From Alphaproteobacteria bacterium (GTDB taxonomy: Bacteria > Myxococcota_A > UBA796 > GCA-2862545): a DNA stretch of 64,000 nt. Where the stretch lies: NCBI GenBank assembly GCA_020632925.1, contig JACKER010000021.1:1-64000 (forward strand), in the 5' to 3' direction. The translations under genes and the position numbers were made by a program. Positions 54,734-63,922 of this stretch are shown here, piece by piece; positions within the stretch are counted from its first letter, which is position 1, and each line of letters begins with the position of its first letter. The notes under the pieces are model-generated. The model made no database searches. It had not been told where the DNA came from and saw nothing but the letters and a program-made list of their open reading frames with translations.

Positions 54734-56323
54734 ATGCGGAACCTGGCCGCCCTGGCCCTGCTCGTCGCCTGCCACGGCAAGGACACCTCGGACACGCCGA
54801 CGGATCACTCCGAGACCGACGGCGTCACCGACACCCCACCCGAGACGGGGACGACGTCGGAGACAGGGGGCACGGAGACCCTCGCCATCACGTCGGCCGA
54901 GCTCGTCGAGAACACGATGGCGGGGCTCACCGCCTGGCTGCGCGTCTCCACCGCCGAGGCATCCTCTCTCTCGATCGACGTGAGCGTCGCGGGCAAGGGG
55001 TGGACCCTGACCGACGCGGAAGCGACGGACCATGAGATCCTCGTCCTGGGGCTGCGCGCAGACAGCGACGTCGCCATCCACGTCACTGCCACGTCCGCCG
55101 GCGGTGCCGTGGGTACCACCGACCTGACGCTGCACACCTCCCCGTTGCCGCAGGGCGTGGCCCCCGTGCAGGTCGCGACGTCGGACCCGTCCCGGATGGA
55201 GCCAGGGGTCACGGTGTTGCCCACGCCCGGCGGCTTCATGATGGTCGACGAGGACGGCCAGCCCTGCTGGTACTTCCGAATGAACGTCGGTGCCCGGGAG
55301 ATCGGGCTCACCAGGCCCGACAACCACATCCTCGTGGTGGGTGAGCGCTCGTACCTACTCGAGCTGGATCTCGCAGGTCGGGTGGTCCACCGGTGGGCCA
55401 CCGACCGTGACCAGGTCGAGCACACACCATTGGCGCTGTTCGTCACGCACCACGACATCCAGGCGCTGCCCAACGGCAACTTCCTCACGCTGAGCGAAGA
55501 GCGGCGCATGTTGCCGCACCCGACCTCAGAGAGCGTCCGGAGCGCGCCCTGGGCGGACGCGTGGGTCGCTGGCGACGTCGTCGTGGAGTTCCAGCCCGAC
55601 GGCACCATCGTCTCGCAGTGGAAGCTGCTCGACATGCTCGACCCCGACCGGATCGCGTACGACTCGGTGCGAGGGGATTTCTGGGAGAACTTCGGCGCCT
55701 GGCGCGGCGACGACGTCCACGACTGGGCCCACGCCAACGCGATCAGCTACGACCCCACGACGGACACCATCCTGGTCTCCCTGCGGCACCAGGACGCGGT
55801 CATCGGGTTCGACCGTGGCACGGGAGATCTCCTGTGGATCCTCGGCAACCCCGTAGACTGGGTGGCTCCCTGGGACGCGAAGGTCCTCGCCCCCGATCCA
55901 CGCCCGGCCGACTTCCGGTACCCGTGGCACCAGCACGGCGCCCAGTTCACGCCCGCCGGCACGATCACGATGTTCGACAACGGGAACTATGGCGTGCCCG
56001 CCTACTACCCGAAGCAGCCCGACCGGATCAGCCGCGCGATGGAAGTGCGCATCGATCCCGTCGCGATGACGTACGAGACCGTGTGGACCTGGGGCGACGA
56101 GCTCGAGCTGTTCTCCGGATCGATGGGCGACGTGGACCTGCTGCCCCAGACGGACAACCGCCTCGTGATGTACGGCAACACCTCCGGCATCGCACCCCGG
56201 TCCGCCGTCGTCTACGAGGTGACCCGGTCGGGCGACATCGTGTGGGAAGCGTCCACCTCGAGCGGTCTCGCCTGGTTCCGCGGGGCCCGCTGGACCGGGA
56301 TCATCCCGGGACCCGGGCGCTAG
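54734..56323 (+). CDS. Arylsulfate sulfotransferase (ASST/AssT-like) lipoprotein
   Basis: 529 aa. Signal peptide with lipobox LLVAC (Cys13), a Thr/Ser/Asp-rich linker (about 15-48), an N-terminal beta domain and a beta-propeller sulfotransferase. The AssT catalytic set is matched by HH239-240, His333 in DWAHANAI, Arg351 in SLRHQDAV and HQH399-401; the 18-residue gap between His333 and Arg351 equals that in E. coli AssT (356/374). PAPS-independent: it moves sulfate from an aryl sulfate donor to a phenol. With the divergent sulfatase and hydrolase-like genes it forms a sulfate-ester metabolism group. Confidence 0.88.
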   Translation: MRNLAALALLVACHGKDTSDTPTDHSETDGVTDTPPETGTTSETGGTETLAITSAELVENTMAGLTAWLRVSTAEASSLSIDVSVAGKGWTLTDAEATDHEILVLGLRADSDVAIHVTATSAGGAVGTTDLTLHTSPLPQGVAPVQVATSDPSRMEPGVTVLPTPGGFMMVDEDGQPCWYFRMNVGAREIGLTRPDNHILVVGERSYLLELDLAGRVVHRWATDRDQVEHTPLALFVTHHDIQALPNGNFLTLSEERRMLPHPTSESVRSAPWADAWVAGDVVVEFQPDGTIVSQWKLLDMLDPDRIAYDSVRGDFWENFGAWRGDDVHDWAHANAISYDPTTDTILVSLRHQDAVIGFDRGTGDLLWILGNPVDWVAPWDAKVLAPDPRPADFRYPWHQHGAQFTPAGTITMFDNGNYGVPAYYPKQPDRISRAMEVRIDPVAMTYETVWTWGDELELFSGSMGDVDLLPQTDNRLVMYGNTSGIAPRSAVVYEVTRSGDIVWEASTSSGLAWFRGARWTGIIPGPGR

Positions 56324-56333
56324 CCGAGCCAAG

Positions 56334-56347
56334 CTAGCTATAGCTAG
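56334..56347. terminator. 14-bp palindrome between convergent genes
   Basis: CTAGCTATAGCTAG is a perfect palindrome in the 20 bp between the sulfotransferase stop (56323) and the kinase stop (56344-56346, inside the palindrome). It supplies stop codons in several frames on both strands; a bidirectional stop signal is possible. Confidence 0.35.
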
Positions 56348-58065
56348 GGCGCGCTCGCGATCCCCAACATCACCGCCAGCGCGCCGGGGAAGCCGTCGGC
56401 CGTGCGCTCCCACGCCTTCCTGGACGCGAGGTAGTCGTCGCGGGCGCGCTGGAGCCGCCGCACCTTCGGTTCCTCCGTCGGATCGAGCGTGGTCCCGGAG
56501 CCGACCACCCGGTCGATCTCGCCCACAAACTCCAGGGCCGCCTCGAGCCGTGCGTCCCCCTTGCCGTCCAGGAAGCGGTTGTACAGCTCCTCGAACATCC
56601 GTCGGTCCGCGGACATGTCGTAGACCACTGCGCCGTCCGCTCGAAGCGCCGCCATCAGCGACTCGCCGCTCGCCACCGTCCGGTGGGCCGCGCCGTTGAC
56701 CGACCAGCCGCCGTACCCGAGCAGCCCCAAGGTCGACAGGAGCAGCAGCATGCCCAGCGCCGCAGCGATCGCGAGCTGGCGAGGGGTCCGCGCCGCGTCC
56801 TCCTCCTCCTGGAGGCGCTCCGTCTCCCGACGAGCGGCCGCCTTGGCTTCCGCGTGGGCCTTCTCCTCCGCCTGGATCGAGGTCCGACGGGCCTCCTCCG
56901 CGCGATGCAGCGCGCCGACCTCGGAGGCGTCGACGTAGTCGGGGATGTCGGCCGAGCGCTCCCGCAGGGGTGCGGGCTGGGCGGGCACCGGGGGCGCTGT
57001 CGGCTGCCCGCCGCGCGAGGGCATGTAGTACGGGATCACGCGCGGAGAGCGCACCTCGGGCTCGGGCTCGCGGGACTGGGAGTCGCCGAGCCGCACGCCA
57101 CCGCTGCCGGCCACGTAGGTCGGCTGGTTCGTGTCCAGCGCGAGCGACTTCTCGAGGTCCTCGAAGCGCTTCCCGCCGGGGAGCACCTTCGGCGGCCCCT
57201 CCGGCAGCGGCTCGCGCGGCCGCACCAGCGGCGGGTACTCCGCCTGGTCGGGTGGGATCCGCGACAGCGCGTTCATGAGGTCGGTCTGCAGCTCGAGGAT
57301 GGACGCGTAGCGCTCCTCGGGCTTGTACCGCGTCGCGCGGATCACCACGGGACGGAACGGCGCGGGGATCTCCGCCAGCAGCTCGTCCTCGGTGTCGGCG
57401 ACGAAGAGCTCGGCCGAGGTCTTGGCCGTCATCAGGGTGTAGAGCGAGGCCCCGACGGAGTAGACATCGGCCCGGAGGTCGACGGACTTCGTGTCCGAGC
57501 GCTGCTCGGGCGCCATGAAGCTGAACGTTCCGATCTGCGAGCCCGTCGTGGTGAAGCTCGTGTTGTCGGTGACGCGTGCGATGCCGAAGTCCGTGAGCTT
57601 GCAGTTGCCCTCGTCGTCGAGCAGGAAGTTGTGCGGCTTCACGTCGCGGTGGACGATCCCGGCGGCGTGCGCCTCGGCCAGCGCCTGGCAGACCTGGAAC
57701 AGCACGTCCGCCGCCATCGCGGGCGGCATCTTCCCGTTCTGCCGCACCCAGTCCATGGTCGAGCCGCAGCGGGCCAGCTCCATCACCATGAAGGGCGGCA
57801 CGGCCTCCATGTCCTCGTAGATCAGCTCGGGGATGTGCTGGTGGCGCAGGATCTCCAGCGCCTGGGCTTCCTGGGCGAACCGACGGCACATCTCCTCGTC
57901 GCGGAGGTACCGGTGGTGCAGCGCCTTGAGGGCGCACCATTCCCGACGCTCGCCGTCCCACGCGAGGTACACGGTGGCTGTTCCCCCGTCTCCGAGGGTG
58001 TCCACCACCTGGAAGCGCCCAGCGCCGAGTCGAGGCGGGGGGCGCCCCTGGTCGTCCTTTGGCAT
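56344..58065 (-). CDS. Transmembrane Ser/Thr protein kinase with periplasmic domain
   Basis: 573 aa. Kinase domain about 16-275: Lys47 (CALKAL), HRD (139-141), DFG (159-161), GTFSFMAPEQ. A Pro-rich juxtamembrane part and an Ala/Glu-rich coiled-coil stretch (about 380-430, RAEEARRTSIQAEEKAHAEAKAAARRETERL) precede a single membrane helix (about 432-455). About 120 residues outside the cell follow, with no known fold, possibly a sensor. All catalytic residues are present. Signals and targets unknown. Confidence 0.88.
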   Translation of the reverse strand: MPKDDQGRPPPRLGAGRFQVVDTLGDGGTATVYLAWDGERREWCALKALHHRYLRDEEMCRRFAQEAQALEILRHQHIPELIYEDMEAVPPFMVMELARCGSTMDWVRQNGKMPPAMAADVLFQVCQALAEAHAAGIVHRDVKPHNFLLDDEGNCKLTDFGIARVTDNTSFTTTGSQIGTFSFMAPEQRSDTKSVDLRADVYSVGASLYTLMTAKTSAELFVADTEDELLAEIPAPFRPVVIRATRYKPEERYASILELQTDLMNALSRIPPDQAEYPPLVRPREPLPEGPPKVLPGGKRFEDLEKSLALDTNQPTYVAGSGGVRLGDSQSREPEPEVRSPRVIPYYMPSRGGQPTAPPVPAQPAPLRERSADIPDYVDASEVGALHRAEEARRTSIQAEEKAHAEAKAAARRETERLQEEEDAARTPRQLAIAAALGMLLLLSTLGLLGYGGWSVNGAAHRTVASGESLMAALRADGAVVYDMSADRRMFEELYNRFLDGKGDARLEAALEFVGEIDRVVGSGTTLDPTEEPKVRRLQRARDDYLASRKAWERTADGFPGALAVMLGIASAP

Positions 58066-58152
58066 CGCCTGGACGGTACCCCAAGCGAAGCGCACCACAC
58101 CAGACCGTTCCCGCGATTCCCTGTCCCGGATAGAACGAGCGCGGAGGTGCCC

Positions 58153-59238
58153 GTGGAGATCCCGGTCGTGGAGCACGACGATCTGCTGTCCGACGACGTC
58201 GCGGCCCGGAGCCGGGCGGCGGACGCGGTCCACCGGGCGTTCTCGGGGCCCGGCCTGATCTTCGTCCACGGCGCCCCCGTGGCGCGCGCCCGCGTGGACG
58301 ACCTCTACGACCGCTTCCTGGAGGTCCTGGCGCGGCCCACGGCCGAGAAGGAGGGGTGGGGCGGCGCGGACATCTGGTACCAGCGGGGATGGACGCCCCC
58401 GAACACCGAGCGGGCGATCGAGGGGGGCGGTGAGCCCGACTTCAAGGAGTGCTTCTTCGCCACCCCCGAGCTGCTGGACCCCGAAGCCGCGCTGTTGTGG
58501 CCCGAGCTGTACGCCGCCAACGTCTGGCCCAGCGACGCCGAGGCCTTCCGCCACGCGACCACCGAGGTCGGCCAGGCGCTCCACGGCGTAGGCCTGCGGC
58601 TGCTCGGTGCCTGCGAGCGTGCGCTCGACCTCGCTCCGAACACGCTCGTCGACCTCACCCGCGGTGCAGCCAACCTCACGCGGCTGCTCGAGTACCTCCC
58701 GCTGAACGCCGAGCAGGCCGCGCGCCGCAACAAGATCCTGTGGGGCGAGGAGCACACGGACTTCAACCTGCTCACGCTCCTCCCCGGCGGGCGGTTCTTC
58801 CGCGACGGCGTGCCCGGGATCCCCACGGACGGCGGCGGGCTCTACCTCCGTACGCGCCCCACCCCCGAGCACCCCGCCGGGCAGCGGATCGAGGGGACGG
58901 CGCCTCCGGGTTGCCTCGTGGCCCAGGTCGGGCAGCAGCTCGAGGTGCTGACGGGCGGGACCTTCCTCGCCACGCCGCACGGGATCGTCGCCCCCGCCGA
59001 GCCGGGGTGGATCCGCACCAGCGTCGCGCACTTCGTCCACGTCCACGCGCGCACGGTCATGAGCCCGCTCCCGCCGTTCGCGAGCGCGACCCCCGCCTAC
59101 GCGCCACCCGTGCTCGCTGGGACCTACGCCACCAAGACGCTGGTGGACATCGGTCTGGCGCCGGCCTCCGCGCTCGACCAGCTCGGATATCGGCACTACG
59201 ACCGTCTCTCTCGCATGCGGGACCTCGAACGGGGTTAG
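58153..59238 (+). CDS. 2-oxoglutarate/Fe(II)-dependent dioxygenase, IPNS-like
   Basis: 361 aa. Isopenicillin-N-synthase-like double-stranded beta-helix with the iron triad HTD (His201, Asp203) and His276 (ATPHG), and RTS (288-290) for 2-oxoglutarate. The N-terminal DIOX_N-like part is present. Such enzymes hydroxylate or cyclise small molecules. GTG start with GGAGG 6-7 nt upstream. Not obviously part of a biosynthetic cluster. Confidence 0.82.
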   Translation: MEIPVVEHDDLLSDDVAARSRAADAVHRAFSGPGLIFVHGAPVARARVDDLYDRFLEVLARPTAEKEGWGGADIWYQRGWTPPNTERAIEGGGEPDFKECFFATPELLDPEAALLWPELYAANVWPSDAEAFRHATTEVGQALHGVGLRLLGACERALDLAPNTLVDLTRGAANLTRLLEYLPLNAEQAARRNKILWGEEHTDFNLLTLLPGGRFFRDGVPGIPTDGGGLYLRTRPTPEHPAGQRIEGTAPPGCLVAQVGQQLEVLTGGTFLATPHGIVAPAEPGWIRTSVAHFVHVHARTVMSPLPPFASATPAYAPPVLAGTYATKTLVDIGLAPASALDQLGYRHYDRLSRMRDLERG

Positions 59239-59263
59239 GTTCGATCGAGGGTCCAAGCGCGAG

Positions 59264-60010
59264 ATGCAGTACGTGGCGGCGTTCGGAGCGGTCGGAGTGG
59301 GTGGCTGGTTGGCCACCGCCGCCCTGCCGTGGCTGCCGCTCAGGATCCTCGCGGCGTGGATCGCCCTGTCGTTCACCCTCGCCGCCTGGGGCTATGCCTC
59401 GGCGGGTGCCCGCGTCCTCGGCAAGCGCGCCGACGGGGAGCTCCCCGCCTGGTCCTTCCTCATCCACGGACCCTTCCTGTTGCTGGGGCTCGTGTCGATG
59501 CGCCTGTTCCACGCCCGCGGCACGGAACACCCGTGGGACGAGGTGGTGCCCGGCCTGTGGCTCGGTCGACGCCCCATGCGCAGCGATCGTGCGGCGTTCG
59601 CACGGCTCGGCGCGGTCGCGGTGGTGGATCTGTGCGCCGAGCTCCCCGCCTCGCGGGCGCTGCAGGGCACGGAGCGGTACCTCGCGTTGCCCGTGCTGGA
59701 CGCCGAGGCGCCCACCGCGGAGCAGCTCGAGCGCGGGGTCGCGTGGCTGGACGCGGAGATCCAGCGCGGTCCCGTCTACGTCCACTGCGCGCTCGGGCAC
59801 AGCCGATCCGCCACGCTGATCGCCGCCTGGCGCATGCTCCACGCGCCGGTCGGGATCGACGAGGTCGAAGCCGAGCTCCGCGCCGAGCGGGACAACGTCT
59901 GGTTCACGCCCGCCCAGCGCACGGCCCTCCAGCGCTGGAGCCAGCGAGCCGCGCGCGCACGCCTGCCCGCAGAGCCCCGCAACGTGCTCGTCGAGGATCG
60001 GGTGTCTTGA
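59264..60010 (+). CDS. Membrane-anchored dual-specificity phosphatase
   Basis: 248 aa. Two or three N-terminal membrane helices (about 5-45 and 62-82), then a DSP/PTP-like domain: signature HCALGHSRS (174-182, Cys175) and candidate general acid Asp146 (PVLDAEAP). It would remove phosphate from Tyr/Ser/Thr or a lipid. The stop overlaps the TTG start of the response regulator (TTGA), so the two are co-translated, hinting at a signalling pair. Confidence 0.82.
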   Translation: MQYVAAFGAVGVGGWLATAALPWLPLRILAAWIALSFTLAAWGYASAGARVLGKRADGELPAWSFLIHGPFLLLGLVSMRLFHARGTEHPWDEVVPGLWLGRRPMRSDRAAFARLGAVAVVDLCAELPASRALQGTERYLALPVLDAEAPTAEQLERGVAWLDAEIQRGPVYVHCALGHSRSATLIAAWRMLHAPVGIDEVEAELRAERDNVWFTPAQRTALQRWSQRAARARLPAEPRNVLVEDRVS

Positions 60011-60654
60011 GGAGCGTCATCGTCATCGACGACCACCCGGTCTTCCGGGCGGGGCTGAGCGGGTTCGTCGACCGCTCCCCGGACATGCGGGTGGTGGCGG
60101 AGGCGGCGACCGCGGCCCGGGCGCTGGAGATCGCGCGCGATCTGGCGCACGTGGACGCCGTGATCGTGGACCTGTCCCTGCCCGACGGGCACGGGCTGAC
60201 GCTGATCCCGCGCATCGCGTCGCTCCTCCCCGAGGCGCGGATCCTCGTGGTGTCGATGCACGACGAGCTGGTGTACGCCGACCGGTGCCTCCAGGCGGGT
60301 GCCCACGGGTACGTCTCCAAGGTCGATCCGCCCGAGGCGATCCTCGACGCGCTCCGTCGGATCTGGTCCGGGAAGCTGGCGGTGGGAGCGCGGGTGGCGG
60401 AGCTCGCCGTGGAGCGGCTCGCGGGGTCGCGCGCCGAACGCCCTCGCCGCCTGTCGAACCGCGAGGAGGAGGTCTTCGATCTCGTGGGCCAGGGGCTCAC
60501 CACCCGCGAGATCGCCGACCGGCTGGAGATCGGCGTGAAGACCGTCGAGACCCACATCGCCCGACTTCGGGACAAGCTCGGGGCCAACAACAAGACCGAG
60601 CTGTCGCGCATGGCGTACGCGAGACGCCTCGAGCACGGGTCGGGAGACCTCTGA
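60007..60654 (+). CDS. NarL/FixJ-type response regulator
   Basis: 215 aa. Receiver domain about 1-120 with acidic pocket IDD (7-9), phospho-acceptor Asp55 (VIVDLSLPDG) and Lys (YVSKVDPP), then a LuxR-type HTH (about 150-208, LSNREEEVFDLVGQGLTTREIA ... VKTVETHIARLRDKL). TTG start overlapping the phosphatase stop; no better start exists. No histidine kinase is adjacent, so the upstream phosphatase or a distant kinase may control it. Confidence 0.88.
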   Translation: MRSVIVIDDHPVFRAGLSGFVDRSPDMRVVAEAATAARALEIARDLAHVDAVIVDLSLPDGHGLTLIPRIASLLPEARILVVSMHDELVYADRCLQAGAHGYVSKVDPPEAILDALRRIWSGKLAVGARVAELAVERLAGSRAERPRRLSNREEEVFDLVGQGLTTREIADRLEIGVKTVETHIARLRDKLGANNKTELSRMAYARRLEHGSGDL

Positions 60655-60751
60655 CACGACCCGGGCAGCGGACGTGCACCCATTCGTGGCGGGCGCGCAG
60701 GAACGACTCCATCTATGGTCGATCCGTCCGATGTCCCGTCCAGGAGGTCCT

Positions 60752-61507
60752 ATGTCCAGCGTGGTCCTGTACGAAGCCGATGGTCACCGAAACGTGCTCC
60801 TGCCCGAGGCAGACGCGGGTGAGGGGGTCGACACCAACCAGCACGTGATCGTGGACAACGGGGAGGCGATGATCCTCGATCCCGGCGGCACGAAGCTGTA
60901 CACCCGCGTGTTCGCGGCCACCGCCAAGGAGTCCCAGGGAGCGAAGCTCAAGTACGTGTTCCTGTCCCACCAGGATCCCGACATCGTCGCCTCGCTCAAC
61001 GGCTGGCTGATGACGACGGACGCGACGGGGCTGATCAGCAGCCTGTGGCGGCGCTTCATCCCTCACTTCGGGAGCGACAAGCTGGTGTACAGCCGCGTCG
61101 AGGGGATCCCCGATCCCGGTCAGCGCCTGACGCTCGGCAAGCGGGAGCTCCTGATCCTCCCGGCGCACTTCCTTCACTCCGTGGGCAACTTCCACGTGTA
61201 CGACCCGACGTCGAAGATCCTCTACACCGGGGATCTCGGCGTCTCGCTGGGCGAGGAGGGCCGAGAGGTCACGGACTTCGACGCCCACGTCCCGCTGATG
61301 CAGGGTTTTCACCAGCGGTACATGGTGTCCGCGAAGGCCGTCCGCGCATGGGTCGCGATGGTGCGCCAGCTCGACGTCGAGGTGATCGCCCCTCAACACG
61401 GGGCCCTCTTCCGTGGCAAGGAGATGGTAGAGCGTCTCTTGAGCTGGCTGGAGGAACAGCCGTGTGGCATCGACCTCATGGAAGGCGTCTACCGGGTCCC
61501 GGAGTAG
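60752..61507 (+). CDS. Oxygen-binding diiron protein (ODP), MBL fold
   Basis: 251 aa. Metallo-beta-lactamase-like fold with diiron ligands His73 (SHQDPD), Asp75/Asp77, His142 and His148 (HFLHSVGNFH), Asp161 (LYTGDLG) and His216 (PQHG), as in ODP and the flavodiiron family. No flavodoxin domain, so it acts alone or with a signalling partner; ODP proteins bind O2 and are implicated in sensing. ATG with AGGAGG 4 nt upstream; an in-frame ATG at 60731 is less likely. Confidence 0.85.
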   Translation: MSSVVLYEADGHRNVLLPEADAGEGVDTNQHVIVDNGEAMILDPGGTKLYTRVFAATAKESQGAKLKYVFLSHQDPDIVASLNGWLMTTDATGLISSLWRRFIPHFGSDKLVYSRVEGIPDPGQRLTLGKRELLILPAHFLHSVGNFHVYDPTSKILYTGDLGVSLGEEGREVTDFDAHVPLMQGFHQRYMVSAKAVRAWVAMVRQLDVEVIAPQHGALFRGKEMVERLLSWLEEQPCGIDLMEGVYRVPE

Positions 61508-61782
61508 GCTTCCTGCCTTGCCGGCGCGGTCCTGCTCCACCGGCGCGCGCCACACCGTCCGAGGCTGCGACGGGAGCGATCGCGGTTTCCGCGACCGGCA
61601 GGATCGCGCGATCGCGCCCGCCCCGGACCCCGCGAGTTTTCGTGGGGTTGCAGGGAAAAGCCCTACAGTCGATCGGCGCCCGTCCGATGACCCAAGCGAT
61701 AACGCCCGGCACCTGGGCCGGGGACACCCGGCTGTAACTACGGCCACCTCGGCCGATGCTGGATCCTGACGAAGGGGGCACG

Positions 61783-62397
61783 GTGAAGGTCCACACTGCG
61801 CAGCGCCTGATGACCCTGAAGGTCGTCTACTACGGGCCCGGCATGTCCGGAAAGACCACGAACCTGCGTTCGCTGCACGGCATGTTCGGCGCGGGGCAGC
61901 GTGGTGCTCTGGTCCAGCTGGACACCGAGACGGAGCGCACCCTGTTCTTCGACTACTTCCCCGTGGTCATCGGCGAGATCCGCGGTTTTCGCCTCAAGGT
62001 CGACCTCTTCACCGTGCCCGGCCAGTCCTTCTACCAGACGACCCGTCGCGTGGTCCTCGACGGCGCCGACGGCATCGTCTTCGTCGCCGACAGCCACCCC
62101 GATCGCGAGGAGGCCAACCTGCTGTCCAGGGAAGACATGGTCGCCGCCCTGACCGACCAGGGACGTGACCTGCAAGACGTGCCGCACGTCTACCAGTGGA
62201 ACAAGCGGGACGTGCGCGGCGCCGTCCCGACGCACTTCCTCGGCAAGCAGCTCAACCCCGAGAAGGCTCCGGCGGTGGAGGCTGTCGCCGAGCAGGGGAT
62301 CGGGGTCCAGGAGACGCACCGCCTGGTGCTCCAGGGCGTCATCGAGTCCATCCGCAACCGCAGCCCCCGTCCGCCCGAGGGACCCGTCCATGCCTGA
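61783..62397 (+). CDS. MglA-like small Ras-type GTPase
   Basis: 204 aa. P-loop GPGMSGKTT (18-26), switch/G3 VPGQ (78-81), NKRD (140-143) and the MglA signatures RTLFFDYFPVVIGEIRGF and DGIVFVADS are present. In Myxococcus, MglA controls cell polarity and motility together with roadblock GAPs; here roadblock genes follow in the same operon. GTG 61783 is preferred (AAGGGGG upstream); ATG 61756 would add 9 residues. The gap 61508-61782 has a possible GC hairpin (CCCCGCGA-GTTT-TCGTGGGG) but no gene. Confidence 0.9.
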   Translation: MKVHTAQRLMTLKVVYYGPGMSGKTTNLRSLHGMFGAGQRGALVQLDTETERTLFFDYFPVVIGEIRGFRLKVDLFTVPGQSFYQTTRRVVLDGADGIVFVADSHPDREEANLLSREDMVAALTDQGRDLQDVPHVYQWNKRDVRGAVPTHFLGKQLNPEKAPAVEAVAEQGIGVQETHRLVLQGVIESIRNRSPRPPEGPVHA

Positions 62398-63118
62398 AGC
62401 GCTCCAAGGAGACCTCGCCTGGGTCAGCATGGGAAGCCTGCTGCAGCTCGCCGAGTCCGAGGCGACCTGCGGCCACGTGGAGCTCCCCGGGATCGCCCGG
62501 GTGGACCTCGTGAACGGCCGACCCGTCGGCGCCAGCTTCGGCTCCCTGGACGGTTGGCCGGCGTTGCTCCAGGCCCTGCTCCAGCGGGCCGGCTCGTTCC
62601 GGATGGTCGCGGGCGAGAAGGTCGACGCGGCGTCGCGCCCGATCGCGGACACCGGGATGGCGATCCTCGAGGGCTGCCGACTGATCGACGAGCTGGATCG
62701 CATCGGCCCGATGCGGCTCCGCGCGGTCCGCCAGCCCGACGACCCGCTGCGTCGCAGCCTGACGGACGCGATGAACGGTGACCGGACGGTCCTCGAGGTG
62801 ATCCGGTACGCCGACGTGGCCGAGGTCAAGGCCATCGACCCCTTGATCGCGATGCTCGAGGGGGGAGACGTGGTGGAAGCCGCGCCCCCGGATCGCGCCC
62901 GTGCCGAGGAGGTCCGACTCCGGGAGGCCGAGGAGGCCGCCGAGGGTCCCATCGACGCCGACACCCTGATCGACCGTGCCCGCGCCGCCGTCCGCGCCCG
63001 CGATCTGCACGCCGCCGTACGCCTTTTCCGACGCGCCCTCGAGCAGCGACCGGGCGACCGCCTCGTCGCGCAGAATCTCCAACGAGCCGAGCTCATGCTC
63101 GCCCAGTCCACCACCTGA
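62390..63118 (+). CDS. DUF4388 domain protein
   Basis: 242 aa. N-terminal DUF4388 domain (DLAWVSMGSLLQLAESEATCGHVELPGIARVDLVNGRPVGASFGSLDGWPALLQAL), common in deltaproteobacterial and myxobacterial signalling genes next to roadblock/MglA or response regulators. C-terminal part has Ala/Arg-rich helices and a TPR-like end. It overlaps the mglA-like stop by 8 nt. Probably an adaptor of the GTPase module. Confidence 0.83.
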   Translation: MPEALQGDLAWVSMGSLLQLAESEATCGHVELPGIARVDLVNGRPVGASFGSLDGWPALLQALLQRAGSFRMVAGEKVDAASRPIADTGMAILEGCRLIDELDRIGPMRLRAVRQPDDPLRRSLTDAMNGDRTVLEVIRYADVAEVKAIDPLIAMLEGGDVVEAAPPDRARAEEVRLREAEEAAEGPIDADTLIDRARAAVRARDLHAAVRLFRRALEQRPGDRLVAQNLQRAELMLAQSTT

Positions 63119-63143
63119 TCGAAGTCCCAGAGGAGGTCCCGCC

Positions 63144-63512
63144 GTGTCCAAGTCCGACCAGCTCGCGAAGATCCTGAAGACGCTGTCCACCACCACCCCC
63201 GATGTCGAAGGCGCCGCCATCATCGACAACGACGGTCTGATGATCGCCTCCGCGCTCTCCGCCGACCTCGACGAGGACTCGGTCGCCGCGATGTCCGCCG
63301 CGCTCCTCGGGCTCGGCGAGCGGATCGTGTCCGAGCTCAAGCGCGGTGCCTTCGAGATGGTCATGATCCGCGGCAGCGTGGGTTTCACCATCCTGGTGCG
63401 CGCCGGCGACGGCGCGGTGCTCGCCGCCCTCACCACCAAGCAGGCCAAGCTCGGCCTCATCTTCCTCGACGTCAGCCGCGCCGCGACCGAAGTCGGCCGG
63501 CAGCTGGGCTGA
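63144..63512 (+). CDS. Roadblock/LC7 protein
   Basis: 122 aa. Roadblock/LC7 fold (GAAIIDNDGLMIASALSADLDEDSVAAMSAALLGLGERIVSEL). MglB-type proteins of this fold act as GAPs of MglA. GTG with AGGAGG upstream. It follows the DUF4388 gene by 25 bp. Confidence 0.88.
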   Translation: MSKSDQLAKILKTLSTTTPDVEGAAIIDNDGLMIASALSADLDEDSVAAMSAALLGLGERIVSELKRGAFEMVMIRGSVGFTILVRAGDGAVLAALTTKQAKLGLIFLDVSRAATEVGRQLG

Positions 63513-63514
63513 TC

Positions 63515-63922
63515 ATGAGCAGCGACGGATTCCAGGACCGCGTCACGACGCTCCTGCAGGCGAACAACGCCTCCGGGCCGTACCTGATGTCGCTCGTGTG
63601 CACCTCGCAGGGGCTCGTCGTGGCCTCCGCGGGTGACGCGATCGCGGAGGAAGACGTCGCCGCGTTCACCTGCCTGTTCGACGACATCGTGAAGCGCGCG
63701 GTCCGCGACCTGCACTTCCAGAGGGTGGACGAGGTCACGCTGCTCGACCCGGGCCGGGGGCGGACGATCATCCGTCCCCTGGCCATGGGCGGCAGCGTCC
63801 CGTTCTTCCTCGTGGTCCGCGCCGACCCCAAGACCAGCTGGCGACGCAACACGAGCCGTCTCGCGAACGAGCTCCAGCACGAGCTGACGCCGTTCGCGGA
63901 CCTCGAGGAGGGTGCTGCATGA
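63515..63922 (+). CDS. Second roadblock/LC7-like protein
   Basis: 135 aa. Roadblock-like pattern (MSLVCTSQGLVVASAGDAIAEEDVAAFTCLFDDIVKRAV), more diverged than its neighbour. 2 bp after it, and its stop overlaps the next start (ATGA). Two roadblock proteins may form a heterodimer on the GTPase. Confidence 0.78.
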   Translation: MSSDGFQDRVTTLLQANNASGPYLMSLVCTSQGLVVASAGDAIAEEDVAAFTCLFDDIVKRAVRDLHFQRVDEVTLLDPGRGRTIIRPLAMGGSVPFFLVVRADPKTSWRRNTSRLANELQHELTPFADLEEGAA

